The notes under the pieces were generated by a model. That model saw nothing but the letters and a program-made list of their open reading frames with translations. It had not been told where the DNA came from and did not search any database. 17,827 bases of DNA, taken from assembly GCA_019677205.1 (NCBI GenBank), contig JAAMXY010001136.1:1-17827 (forward strand). The letters are read 5' to 3'. The stretch comes from Pinguiococcus pyrenoidosus (Eukaryota > Sar > Pinguiophyceae > Pinguiochrysidales > Pinguiochrysidaceae). Positions 1 through 9,262 of the stretch are shown in pieces. Numbering within the stretch: position 1 is the first letter of the stretch; each line of letters opens with the position of its first letter. The position numbers were made by a program, and so were the translations under genes.

Positions 1-1
1 G

Positions 2-3000
2 CCTGCGATTCCGACCTTTGACAGACTAGAGAACCTTGAGGAGAAAGAGAGAGATCAGATGCTATCTCCACCACCGTCCCCACCGCGTTCGCCACCGCCT
101 CCGTCATCTGGCCAGCAGAGCATCTCGATCACGGCGCCTGCGGTCTCGGAGCAGCTCGCCAACGTCTTCCAAGGCGAGCCCGTGGTGAGTGCACAGGAGG
201 CACTGGACGCCATCAGCGCTCTGCACGATCGGCTCGAAGTCCACGTCGCGTCGCATCCCGAAGAAGACCGCAGCGAAGAAGCAGGGGGTCAGCGGGAACC
301 CGATGATGCGGCACCTCTCGAAGCCATGGCGGATCCGGTTGATAGTGGCGATCTTGTCAGCACTGAGGAAAAAGTGGAGAATACCGCGGCTCAGGACAGG
401 GACGGAAGCGCCGACCGTGATGAAGCGGCAGCGCTTGCGCAGCAAGCCACGCCCGGCCTCGGCGGCGACGAGACAGCTGAGACCCCTCCCACGGATCGTG
501 GAGCATCGCATCCACTGCCAGATGCTCCGATAGCTCCCAAGGAGGAAGAGGCGGATCCGTCGACGCCCCGGCAAGCTTCCGGCACACCCGTTCGGGCCCT
601 TGGGGCAAGAGAGCCTTCTGTGGGCCCAGCCAACCAATCCGTTAGACTTGTCGAGGCTCCGAGCAGCCTTCTCCGCAGCCTGGATCGAGTCGAGCTGGGC
701 GAGGACGCAAAGGCAGAGCACGTGGAGCCGATCGGGCATGCGGTGGAGCCTCTGGCGAAGACGTCGGGGCGGAAGCCGGAAAGCGAAGAAGCGGAAACGT
801 GGGGCATCCCCGTGGTGGCGCCGAGCCTCGCTGATCTTGAGCACGAGATCGCCAAGGTGTCGGGCCCACCGCCCATTATCGTCGAGGACGACAAGGGCCG
901 GCGGACCCGGGCGGACACAAAGGGCGCCAAGCCTTCTTCTGCGAGGAAACGGGATCGCGTCAAGGCGCTGGAGCTCCAAATCAGCAATCTCCGAGCTGAG
1001 ATGCACTCCCTTCATGAGCAGCGGACGTCCTGGGAGGCACGAACTCCAAAGTCCGCTTCTCGGCGGCCGCCAAGGACAGAGAAGCCACAGAGCCAAGCTT
1101 CAGATCCGCAAACCCTTGTGATGGCCGCGGAGAAGGCCGCGCTGGAGGTCGAGAAGGAGGCGCTGAAGAAAGCACGCGAAAGCTTCGAGCGCTACGAGGC
1201 CATTTCACGATCGGACATCGCCGCCTCAGCAAGGCGCAGAACTGGAGCTGGCTCCACCTCGCAGGAGTTCGAGCAGCTGGAGATGAAGCTCGGCGTGCAG
1301 GCCCGTGAGAATCAAGAGCTTCGCAGCGAAGTGCGCAAGCTCAAGGAGCAGATCGGCCGCCACTCGGACGCCGCGGCCGAGATCATTGACGTCGCGAAGG
1401 CCAAGCCTACAGAGAAGGAAGCGGACGAGCGCGATAAGGAACTGGATATGTTGCGCCAAGACCTCGAGCTGAACGCGAAGATCACGAGGGAGTACGAGCG
1501 AGACAACGCTCGCCTTCGCGCCGAGCTTCAGCAGAAGGTTGCGGAGGTGGACGAGGTCCAGCGGCAAGCGGCAGCAGAGAAGCAGAAGGACATTCCCGAG
1601 AAGATCCGCAGCGATAGCGTGGTCACCACCCTCACGAAGCGGGTGCAGACCCTCGAGGCCAACGAGGTGGAGCTAAAGTTTGAGATAACTCGCCTCGGCA
1701 AAGAGCTGGAGCGGGCCCAGGAAAGGGTGCAGAAGGCGCTGACTGCGGAAGCGACGGTGCAACAAGTGGAGGATCTGGGCCTGCAGCTTGAGGAGGCCAA
1801 GGTCAAGCACCGCGAAGAAGTCGAGTCCCTGCGAAAGAAGCTCGCCTGGTACGCCGAGAACCAGGAGCTCATTGACGCGAACAAGAACCGCGTCGAGCGG
1901 CTGGAAATCGAGAACACCGATCTGAAGCGGACCGTGAGGATGGAGCGCGAAGCGTCGGGCGGGCCAATGAATGCGAAGGCCACCAAGCGGATTCGTGACC
2001 TGGAGAGGCAGGTCACGGAGCTGGAGGAGAGCCTGCGGAAACGGCATCCAGACAGCATCAGCAACTTGATTCGCGCTGCGGGACCAAGCGAGAGCATGGC
2101 GGAGAAGGACTTTGCCATGCAGAAGAGGATCTCCGAGCTTGAGCAATCGCTGGAGAAGAAGGTAAGCGCCGTCGCCCAGCGGAGAAGCTGGCGCCCTCTT
2201 CGCTGCATCCCTCAAGCTCCTTTGTCTCCTTCTCGTCACTCGCTTTTCAGTCGGCGGATCACGAGATCGCGATGCGCGCTCTTCGGCAGCAGCACGAGAA
2301 CATTGTTGCTGCGTATGCCACGCGTGTCCAAGAGCTCGAGCAGGACGGCCGGCGCTCGTCGAACTCGTGGTCACCTCGCATCCACACGACGGAGACCACC
2401 TCCGGCGACGAGAGCCGTCGGTCCCCAAAGGGCATGACGACTGCAGACGAGCTGCAGGAGGAGCTGGAGCGCGTCCGCCAGTACTATGCGGAGAAGATCA
2501 AGAGCTTGGAGAGGAAGCACGAGGGCCAGATCCGCAGCCTGAAGCGAGGAGATGTGCATTCGTCGCCACTGCCTCAGCCGAGCTCCCAAGCGCACGCCGA
2601 TCGGGCGGCCAGGGCGGACCGGGCTCGCAGGCAAGCCGAAGCGGAGGTGGCGCGCCTCAGGGAAATGCTGGAGCAGGCGGAGCGAGGCCGGCGGCCTGCC
2701 AGTGCGATCAGCGCGCCCAGCGACGAGAGGAAGCTGCAAGCCTTGGAAGAAGAGACGATGCGGCTCGCCTCGCAGCTGGGCAGCGCGAATGCGCAGCTGC
2801 TGGCGCTGCAGCGGAACCCCCCGCCGAGTGGTCGGCCCCAAGCCGATGCGAGGGAGGTGACCGAGCTCCGCCAAGACAAGGCATCTCTGCAGCGACAGGT
2901 GGAGTCGCTGCTCGCCGCGGAGAAGTCCCTGAACGCGGAGCTTCGGCAGGTTCGGCTGAACCTGGAGAGTGAGGGCCGCTCCAACTTGGATCTGCAGCGG

Positions 3001-3453
3001 CAGCTACGCGAGCTCCGAGAGGTTGCGCACGCCAAGCCGATGCCCCCGCCTCCGCCGACCGTCTCGATGGTGGAGCACCTGACATTCGAGATGAAGCGCT
3101 TGGAGCGGCGCCTGCAGGATCGAGAGGAGGAAGTGAAGCGCGCCGTTGCCGAGGCGAGGCGGAGCTTTCGCTACGAGATGGCGCAGCAGGAAGCAGTGCA
3201 CCGCGAGGAGCTGCGCGAGAAAGACCTCGTTGTCTGGAACTTCAAGAAGGAGCTCGACTACCTGTTGAGCGCGTTCCAGAGGCTGCAGGACAAAGAGTTG
3301 AGCAAGTCCCGTGAAGCGCGACGCCTGGACGGTCACGAGAAGGCGAAGCGGATGAAAGAGTATCAGCAGTCGCTTGACGCACGAAAAGGCAGGCAACAGC
3401 TGCGCTGGAGAGGGGCCGAGGAGGCGCCAAACGCCCTGGGCGCGCCAGCTTGA
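2..3453 (+). CDS. Large coiled-coil protein, CEP162-like at its C-terminus (5' partial)
   Basis: Two exons, 2-2161 and 2251-3453, give about 1120 visible residues. The frame is open from the window edge, so the gene may start upstream; the first in-frame ATG is at 59. The intron (2162-2250) has a GTAAGC donor, a pyrimidine-rich CTTTTCAG acceptor and phase 0, and joins LEKK to SADHEIAMRAL; without splicing the frame becomes non-coding-like. Residues up to about 300 are acidic and proline-rich, with an early SPPPSPPRSPPPP stretch, and look disordered. The rest is nearly continuous heptad coiled coil (E/K/R/Q/L-rich). The last 100 or so residues (VEHLTFEMKRLERRLQDRE, then KDLVVWNFKKELDYLLSAFQRL) resemble, from memory, the C-terminus of the centriole/ciliary transition-zone protein CEP162. 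If so, it would act in transition-zone assembly at the basal body. Coiled-coil similarity is easily misleading, so the family call is tentative; that it is a real gene is clear. Confidence 0.75.
2162..2250 (+). other. Spliceosomal intron in the CEP162-like gene
   Basis: It is 89 nt long with donor AAG|GTAAGC, a run of CTCCTTTGTCTCC near the 3' end and acceptor TTTTCAG|TC. Removing it restores an uninterrupted coiled-coil frame at a codon boundary. Confidence 0.85.
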
Positions 3454-3801
3454 GATGCACAAGCTTCGCTGCGGGCGCGTCTTGGAAATGAGAGAGAAGG
3501 CCGGTTGGTCATACTTGCTGGGGGATCAGCCGGTACGCATTCCACCTGGACCGAGGAGATGCTCCAAGAGCACTTCAGCTCTGGCCAGAGGCACAGTGTT
3601 GGAGCGCGCTGCGGAAGCTGCAGGGCACCACTGGATGACACAGACGCTATGGATCACACAGTCGCACACTAGGTTCTATTGCTCCTGAGGGCTCTTGCCT
3701 CGGAGATTCTACTGCGAGCCATCGCGATCCATCCTTGCAAGGGGCAGAGAGAAGGGGTACTAACGACAAAATCGACCGCGGGGCGAGGCGACGGGCACGG
3801 C
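3454..3801. other. Convergent intergenic spacer
   Basis: This lies between the stop of the CEP162-like gene and the stop of the roadblock gene, so it must hold both 3' UTRs. An open frame on the plus strand runs to about 3688, but its composition is unlike the neighbouring coding sequence and I recognise nothing in it. I see no clear AATAAA here. Confidence 0.5.
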
Positions 3802-4265
3802 CTAGTTCAGCTCGTGCCGCTGGATCACGATCAGGAGGTAATCACGATCCGGAGCAATCATGATTTCCTAGCATGCCATGCAGTGCCCGATTACTTCACG
3901 CCTTGCGGAGCTTCTCCCTTGTGATCGATCGCACCTACCTCCTTGTTCGATCGGATCCTCAAGAAGGTCAATCCGTCCGTCTCATCCAGGGTGCGCACCA
4001 CGCTACTAGCCTTGTACGTGAGCTGCCAAAGCGAAGAGACAGGAGGTCATCGGCAACACAAAGGAGAAGAAGAGGCTCCTCGTTGTAAAGGAGCATGAAG
4101 CAGAACTGCGTACAGCACCTGTGCGATGAGCCCCGCGTACGAGTCTGTGACTTCCGTGCTCAGAGTTGAGCGAATGGGAATTCCGTCGCTATTCACTATG
4201 AGAACGCCCTTGACCCCCCGATGACTCTGAATGCGCTTCAGCGTTTCTTCTACAGCAGCGGACAT
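3802..4265 (-). CDS. Dynein light chain, roadblock/LC7 family
   Basis: Three exons on the minus strand, 4265-4119, 4022-3939 and 3867-3802, splice to a 98-residue protein; human DYNLRB1 has 96. The exons read [20 protein letters not shown]..., then [21 protein letters not shown]..., then [21 protein letters not shown]. They line up with the whole roadblock fold, including the GIPI turn, the [10 protein letters not shown] strand and the [14 protein letters not shown] end. Roadblock dimers bind the dynein intermediate chain and act in cytoplasmic, ciliary outer-arm and intraflagellar-transport dynein. The start at 4265 matches the family N-terminus. The sequence just upstream (TTTGTTTGTGCCACAG directly before ATG) looks like a splice acceptor, so an intron in the 5' UTR is likely. 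Introns are 96 and 71 nt. The exact class (cytoplasmic or axonemal) cannot be told. Confidence 0.93.
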
Positions 4266-4379
4266 CTGTGGCACAAACAAAGAAGAAACGCAGGACAGAA
4301 GTACCGTGAGTGAACCAGCCATCTTCTCGCACACTTCCTTCCCCGCATTTGATCCACGCACGACATAACGTGACACGTC

Positions 4380-4406
4380 ATGTCATCCCATGTCATGTCA
4401 TCCCAT
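4380..4406. repeat. Short direct repeats upstream of the roadblock gene
   Basis: ATGTCATCCC occurs at 4380-4389 and again at 4395-4404, separated by ATGTC. It sits 115-140 bp upstream of the roadblock ATG and could be a simple repeat or paired factor sites. Confidence 0.55.
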
Positions 4407-5101
4407 CTTTCACATGAACGATGAAGCGCAAAGTTTCTCAAAGAGTGCACCACGCCTAAACTTGCCATCACGCCCGTTCCTCGTCTCTCCAGACTGTTCG
4501 GAAACACTCCGCAGACGCTTCGCGGACGTCAACTACAGGGTATGAGCACGGCTGAAAGCTCCTCCACGTGTGTTTTGCCTCTCGATCTTCATGCATTGCA
4601 ACTCAAAAATGCGACAGAAGACCGAACTCTCTCTTCCGCTTCTCAAACGCGTCTGATGCGATTCCCAGCGTTCGCTACCCATCCATCACTTGCGCATCTG
4701 CCATAGACGCCAGAACGCGCGCGTAAACTACAAGTTGAGGCGCGGTCCGGTAACCCACTTCTCCGGGACCACTTCTTGAATCCTTTTCCAACTCCAAAGC
4801 CGCACCGCAAAAAAATCCACGCTTTGCCACCTCTCTTTATGGACCTTTTAAACCAGAAATCGCGTCGCTCGCCCGCAAGCTAAGTAGAGTGAAAGAGGAA
4901 GAGGTCCGAGACTCAGCAGAACGTGTGCAACTCTCAGCGTCCTGCGGCGTTCAAGGCGCGAAAGGGGTGTTAACGGTGAAGGTTTCAGTGTTTGGTCCCG
5001 CGGGCGTTGTACAATAAGTACAGAAAGGTATTAAATTATTTATCACGCAATGAACAGAGCGCACATATTTTGAATTTTTTAGGGAGGAAGGAAACCGCCG
5101 T

Positions 5102-5135
5102 GGAGTACCCCGGAACTACCAATTTCCGGTACTCC
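5102..5135. repeat. Inverted repeat / hairpin in AT-rich spacer
   Basis: The left arm (5102-5115, GGAGTACCCCGGAA) pairs with the right arm (5124-5135, TTCCGGTACTCC) with two unpaired C residues, around an 8-nt loop CTACCAAT. It does not lie at the end of any gene I can define. Confidence 0.6.
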
Positions 5136-5244
5136 GTGAATGTGGGGGCGTCCCATAGAAGGCCGCAGCTTGGGATATCCGTTTCTTTCTCGACCAATGA
5201 ACGGTTTGAGGCGTTTGGTTTTCCCGCCAGTTTGAGTTATGAGC

Positions 5245-5360
5245 TCCGAGTTCCAAGTTCCGAGTACCAAGTTCCAAATCATGAATTGCTCAAGTAGTTT
5301 TGAATTTGAATGGATGCTTCTGGTTCAAGTTCCAAACTTTCAAACTTCAAAATTCGAAAA
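5245..5360. repeat. Degenerate TTCCAAG-type repeat tract
   Basis: Repeated units such as GTTCCAAGTTCC, GTACCAAGTTCC, GGTTCAAGTTCC and CAAACTTCAAA follow one another with drift. A related tract in the opposite orientation is at 8440-8480. It looks like a decayed satellite with a 7-bp period and gives runs of F/Q/V/P or K/F/Q in translated frames. Confidence 0.5.
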
Positions 5361-5515
5361 TTGGGAGTGCTGAGCACGAGCACAACAAGATCTCCGGATC
5401 TGATCGTCTGGAAACTGTACAAGGACGATTCTTTGCCAGTTTTCAAGACTTCCTTTCCCGCCCTGATGAACACGCAAATTACATTCCGACGCAATTCAAC
5501 CAGCAAACAGTGACC

Positions 5516-5707
5516 CTACTTCCCCTTCTTCCCGCATACCACATGCAAAGTGACAGCAGCTTTCCGTGTTACTGTGCGGGTTTCGCCACGCAGGAAGCGT
5601 CGCTTCGAACCGTAACCTCCGCTGTAGAAGGCGCGACTAGCGACAGTCGGTCCAAATGCTGATGCCATCCACGAACGCACTTTAGAGAAGAGGAGTTTTG
5701 GCGCCAT
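5516..5707 (-). CDS. Possible small basic protein with mitochondrion-like N-terminus (doubtful)
   Basis: A 63-codon frame begins at an ATG at 5707 and runs divergently from the UVR-ApaG gene, leaving about 155 bp between the two ATGs. The N-terminus (MAPKLLFSKVRSWMASAFG, then SRAFYSGGYGSKRR) is basic, rich in S/A/F and lacks acidic residues, like a mitochondrial presequence. The frame may not end at 5516: a GTATGC donor follows VTLHV near 5536, and an open frame on the same strand continues at 5506-5279 after possible acceptors. I could not settle a phase-consistent join with a good acceptor. No family is recognised, and it may be chance. Confidence 0.25.
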   Translation of the reverse strand: MAPKLLFSKVRSWMASAFGPTVASRAFYSGGYGSKRRFLRGETRTVTRKAAVTLHVVCGKKGK

Positions 5708-5862
5708 TTTCCCCGCGTTTCTCACCGCTGTCGCTGTCTACAGCTGCTGCTCGACCTCAGAAGACGCACGCACTGCCTGTGACGCTCTGCGAAGGCGCGC
5801 GAATCGCCACCGCGGCGCCGCTGTTTCTGTCCGCTGCTCAACGTCAGAAAGCGCCGCGCACC

Positions 5863-7242
5863 ATGCAGACGCTGCTGCTTAGCGCGCTGCTGGCTGCGTT
5901 GCTGCAGTGGCCCTCGCAGGCGTTCCGGGCACCTCTGCCAGTGGCGCGGCGGTGCGTCGCTTCGCTTCGTGTCTGTCCGGCGGCGAAACCGCGCGGAACG
6001 CGACCCTGTCTCACCCCTTTCCCTTCGCGTTTTGCGGCGGAATCCCACAGGTCCAGTCGCTTGTTCATGTCCATCTCCGAGGATCCGCTGAACGTCAAGG
6101 GTCTGCAGGAGCTGCAGCAGAGCTTCAACTTCAGCGTAGAGGCGCTGCCGCCGCCCATGCCGTACCAGGAGCGCAAAGCGCTGTGGACGGACATCAGCAA
6201 GATGGAAAGCCGGCTCAGTCGCGCGGTGAACGCGGAGAAATTCGAGCTGGCGTCGCAACTGCGCGAGGAGCTGGACGAGATGCGCTCCAAGGACCGCTAC
6301 AAAGTGCTGGAGGACTTCTTCGAGAAGGCGCTGGGCGTGCAGGAGATGGAGCAGGCCAAAGTCATCCAGAAGCTCATGATCGAAGTCGGGGCGCCGCCGG
6401 AGCTGCCCGTGAGCCGAAGACCTTGGGGCGGCGGTAGCAGGCGCTTGACGCGGGAGTCTCGCGACGCAGACGACGCCTCTCCCATGACCGGCACCGGCCC
6501 CGGCTACCTGGAAAACCCGCAAAGGCGGGAGCGGAAGCCCATCCGCAGCGGCAACCGCGGACGCTCCTCGTTGCCCGAGGAACTGCGGGCCGGCATTGAA
6601 GCCAAAGACACCTCAAGGGTGAGTCTGCAATTCTCAGCGCTCATGCGAATGCGGATGGTGGTCGCGCTGTGGATGTAGATGTAGATGTAGATGTCAAGAG
6701 CTGTCGTGCTCATCCAAGTGCTCCACGCCTAGGCAATGACCGACGATGTTCTTGTGGAAGTGCGCAGCTTCTACTCGCCGGAACAGAGCAAGCCCGCACA
6801 GAACGAGTTTATGTTTTTGTACCGAGTGCGGATCACGAACAAGGGCGATCGCACCGTGCGGCTGCTGCAGAGGAAGTGGGAAATCGAGAGCGCAAGCGGG
6901 GGGAAAGAGATCGCGCAGGGGCCCGGCGTCATCGGCACGCAGCCGTTTCTGGAGCCTGGCCAAAGTTTTGAATACACCAGCGCAGTGCCAATCCGTGGAA
7001 GGTACGTTCACGTCCTTGGCATGCATGCAGAATAGCAAGGCGAGGTGGCTGACCCGTCGGTTGTGGTCTCTTCGTCCAAACATAGGGTCGCGCGGAGATC
7101 CGGCGCTGCCGTCGTGGGCCGCATGAGTGGCGTTTACGTCATGCGCGTGGAGGAAGACGAGTCTGGGAAAGGCTCCAGCGATCCGTTTGAGGTCCGCATT
7201 GCTCCGTTCTACCTCTTGCTTAAGGACAACGAGGAGAACTAG
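5863..7242 (+). CDS. Plastid-targeted UVR-ApaG (DUF525) domain protein
   Basis: Three exons, 5863-6618, 6733-7001 and about 7086-7242, encode roughly 393 residues. The start is the first in-frame ATG and opens a signal peptide (MQTLLLSALLAALLQWPSQA) followed by FRAPLPVARR, the aromatic-residue cleavage motif of bipartite leaders for red complex plastids, then a basic S/R/P-rich transit region to about residue 70. A UVR motif lies at about 108-143 (ISKMESRLSRAVNAEKFELA, then QLREELDEM), the same module as in UvrB/UvrC and ClpC partners. Exons 2-3 give an ApaG domain: FMFLYRVRITNKGDRTVRLL, QRKWEI, the GPGVIG turn, FEYTSAVPI, then MSGVYVMRVEED, as in bacterial ApaG and FBXO3. ApaG domains are immunoglobulin-like binding modules; the partner here is unknown. 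The exact start of exon 3 is uncertain (7086 or 7098), leaving a longer loop than in E. coli ApaG. Confidence 0.88.
6619..6732 (+). other. Intron 1 of the UVR-ApaG gene, with a hexanucleotide microsatellite
   Basis: Donor AGG|GTGAGT and acceptor CGCCTAG|GC, 114 nt, phase 0. It separates the UVR part from the ApaG part, so each domain has its own exon block. It contains about four copies of GATGTA at 6672-6694. Confidence 0.8.
6672..6694. repeat. (GATGTA)n microsatellite
   Basis: Three full units and one partial unit lie wholly inside the intron at 6619-6732. Length changes here should not alter the protein. Confidence 0.8.
7002..7085 (+). other. Intron 2 of the UVR-ApaG gene
   Basis: The donor GGAAG|GTACGT is clear. 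A good branch-point sequence (GGCTGACC, near 7047) and the acceptor AACATAG|G at 7085 follow. An alternative acceptor at 7097 would remove four more residues and fits the frame equally well. Confidence 0.6.
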
Positions 7243-7300
7243 TCAACCGAGTGAGACATAGGCTGGAGATTCGCTGGAGTACCATTTTTCGAACCGGCGT

Positions 7301-7306
7301 TTTATT
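7301..7306 (-). terminator. AATAAA poly(A) signal for the CCDC6-like gene
   Basis: An exact AATAAA on the minus strand sits about 140 bp past the stop of the CCDC6-like gene and about 60 bp short of the convergent UVR-ApaG stop, which is a sensible place for 3' end formation. Confidence 0.5.
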
Positions 7307-7443
7307 GCTCGTCTTGTCACATGCCGTCCACTCCAATTTTCAACGCTTGGAACGCCACGTCCCGGGACGCCAGCGACACATCCCACCGCACCAAGGAAGC
7401 ACACTTGTCTCATCTCGTCTTCGAAAACGTACACGCGCGCCAC

Positions 7444-8179
7444 TCACGCCAAGGAGCCTCTCAGGAGACCGCCTATTCGCTCGAGGCTCTCGCGTGTCTC
7501 TCGCATCTCTGGACCGTCCGGCAGTCTCGTGACCACGTGCTGCAGCACATTGAGAGCCTCGCGGATGCGCGAGTCCCGCTCGCTGCCGCTGTCGTGCGCG
7601 GTCTGCTCTCCGGAGCCATGATCCAAAGCTAGCTGGTCCCGCAAGCCCACGACATCCGCCCGCTCCTCGCGGAGTCTCTGCTCGAGCGCCTCCTTCTCCT
7701 GCAGGATGAGCGAGAGCTTCCGCTGCAGCGTGTTCGTGAGGAACTCCTCCTAGTGAGCCACGGCAGCGCATCAGAGAGACCTGCGACCCAGACATCGCAG
7801 AGATTCGCAGAGTCGCACCTCTTGTTCAACACTTAAGATGAGATCTTCCTTCTCTTTCTTCAGCTCGTTCACGCGCTTCAGCACGCGATTCACCAAGCAC
7901 TCCTCCTCCGCCTCCGCCTCCTGGCTCGCTCTGATGGACTGGGCACAGGGTTCAAGGCCAAAGTGAGACTTTCAGAGGCTGAGGTCCGCCGCATGAAAGG
8001 CGCACGCCAACCTGCTTCTTCAGCTTCACAATCTCCTCCTCCAGTCGCGCCACCTTGAGCCTCAAGAAGCTCACTTCCGCCTCCGGCCCCTCGATGCCCG
8101 TCGGAGGCGCTCTTTCCGAGCCGCTGAAGCTCGAGACGCGCGAGCGCTCTCCGCTGGGGCTGTCGCTCGGAGTGTCCAT
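7444..8179 (-). CDS. CCDC6-like short coiled-coil protein
   Basis: Three exons, 8179-8012, 7938-7819 and 7749-7444, splice in phase 0 to 197 residues. Introns are 73 and 69 nt with ordinary GT-AG ends (CCCAG and ACTAG acceptors). The N-terminus is Ser/Pro/Glu-rich, followed by coiled coil (AEVSFLRLKVARLEEEIVKL). The middle matches, from memory, the repeated signature of the CCDC6 family, where 'EQEEEFLTNTLQRKL' and 'ECLVNRVLKRVNELKKEKE' recur: CCDC6 has close relatives of both (EEEFLTNELSRKL; EALVNRLWKRMDKLEAEK). The protein is far shorter than human CCDC6 (about 470 residues) and lacks its Pro-rich tail. The first ATG in frame is at 8179. A GTGAGT overlapping the stop at 7447 could be a further donor, giving a longer C-terminus. 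A likely AATAAA (7306-7301) lies just downstream. Function in algae is unknown. Confidence 0.82.
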
Positions 8180-8439
8180 TTGCGGACTGCTTGTCGGATC
8201 CACGCAGGTGCCGCCGTATCTGCCCCGTGTATAGGAAGAGAAGTGCTCGCGCTCGTGAACAAGCGCTGCTCGGAGCGGCGCGGAAGCAAATTTGCTCTGC
8301 GCAGAGCCGGTCCAAACGCGCTCGGAGGGCCGCCGGTGCAGACCGCAGGGGAGAGAATTTGCGGATCAGATCTGCTTGCGGCGGCGCGCTCCATACTGAT
8401 CTTCACGCTCCTTCAGTCACAAACCGGGGGCGTCTCAGC

Positions 8440-8480
8440 TGATTGGAAACCTGGAACTTGGAATTTGGAAAAGGTGGGGA
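8440..8480. repeat. Second TTCCAAG-type repeat tract (inverted relative to 5245-5360)
   Basis: The units GATTGGAAACC, TGGAACTTGG and AATTTGGAAAAGG are the complement of the TTCCAAGTTCC units near 5250. Both tracts lie in intergenic DNA. Confidence 0.45.
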
Positions 8481-8698
8481 GAGGACGAGTACGGAATGGA
8501 GGGAGTACTGGACGTTCGAGAAAAGGGATCCAATCGGAGGGGCTGGGAACAAAGCTCGGGAGCTGTTTTCCCACAACACAAGCAAATAGGGAACCCAAAG
8601 GCCATCGATCGGACCAGTCTCGAAACAGCATTCTTCCCGCTTATTTGGTCATGATACGGGCCATCCTTTCCTTCAATCCAAAACGTACATCATAATCT

Positions 8699-9156
<458 letters not shown>

Positions 9157-9244
9157 AGCTGCCGCGCGTCTCCATGCGTCGACGTCAAGCACCTGCGCAA
9201 CGCAGAAGCTATGCGCTTCGATTCCTTCCCCAAAAAAACCATAC

Positions 9245-9262
9245 TGGCATTTGAAAATGCCA
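9245..9262 (+). terminator. Histone-mRNA-type 3' stem-loop
   Basis: The 16-nt core GGCATT-TGAA-AATGCC has a 6-bp stem and 4-nt loop, with the animal histone stem-loop's GGC...GCC base and spacing. T9245 and A9262 extend the stem to 7 bp. It is followed by ACGCA, close to the usual ACCCA. It lies about 90 nt past the H4 stop. The loop (TGAA instead of TTTC/TTTA) is unusual. Confidence 0.65.

Larger units (their letters stand above)
4266..5515. other. Long non-coding stretch with simple repeats and a hairpin
   Basis: No convincing gene is seen. The part next to the roadblock gene must contain its promoter and probably a leader intron. Positions 4380-4406 hold short direct repeats of ATGTCATCCC. 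Around 4990-5100 the sequence is more AT-rich than its surroundings, a hairpin sits at 5102-5135, and 5245-5360 is made of degenerate TTCCAAG units. Open frames here lack an ATG start or are compositionally biased. Confidence 0.5.

Noticed and set aside
104-1096. Long minus-strand open frame (330 codons) inside the CEP162-like gene
   Set aside because: It lies opposite a coiled-coil gene with GC-rich third positions, which leaves the antisense frame open. The translation (Arg/Leu/Pro-rich) has no domain and no splice logic.
4992-5297. Open frame of 101 codons in the AT-rich spacer
   Set aside because: It starts at TTG rather than ATG, and its second half is the TTCCAAG repeat.
5321-5333. GGTTCAAGTTCC, similar to a tRNA B box
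   Set aside because: It is part of the TTCCAAG repeat tract; no A box or cloverleaf can be folded around it.
8071-8406. Minus-strand frames overlapping the CCDC6-like first exon
   Set aside because: They conflict with the spliced frame that carries the CCDC6 signatures and consist of Arg/Ala-rich shadow sequence.
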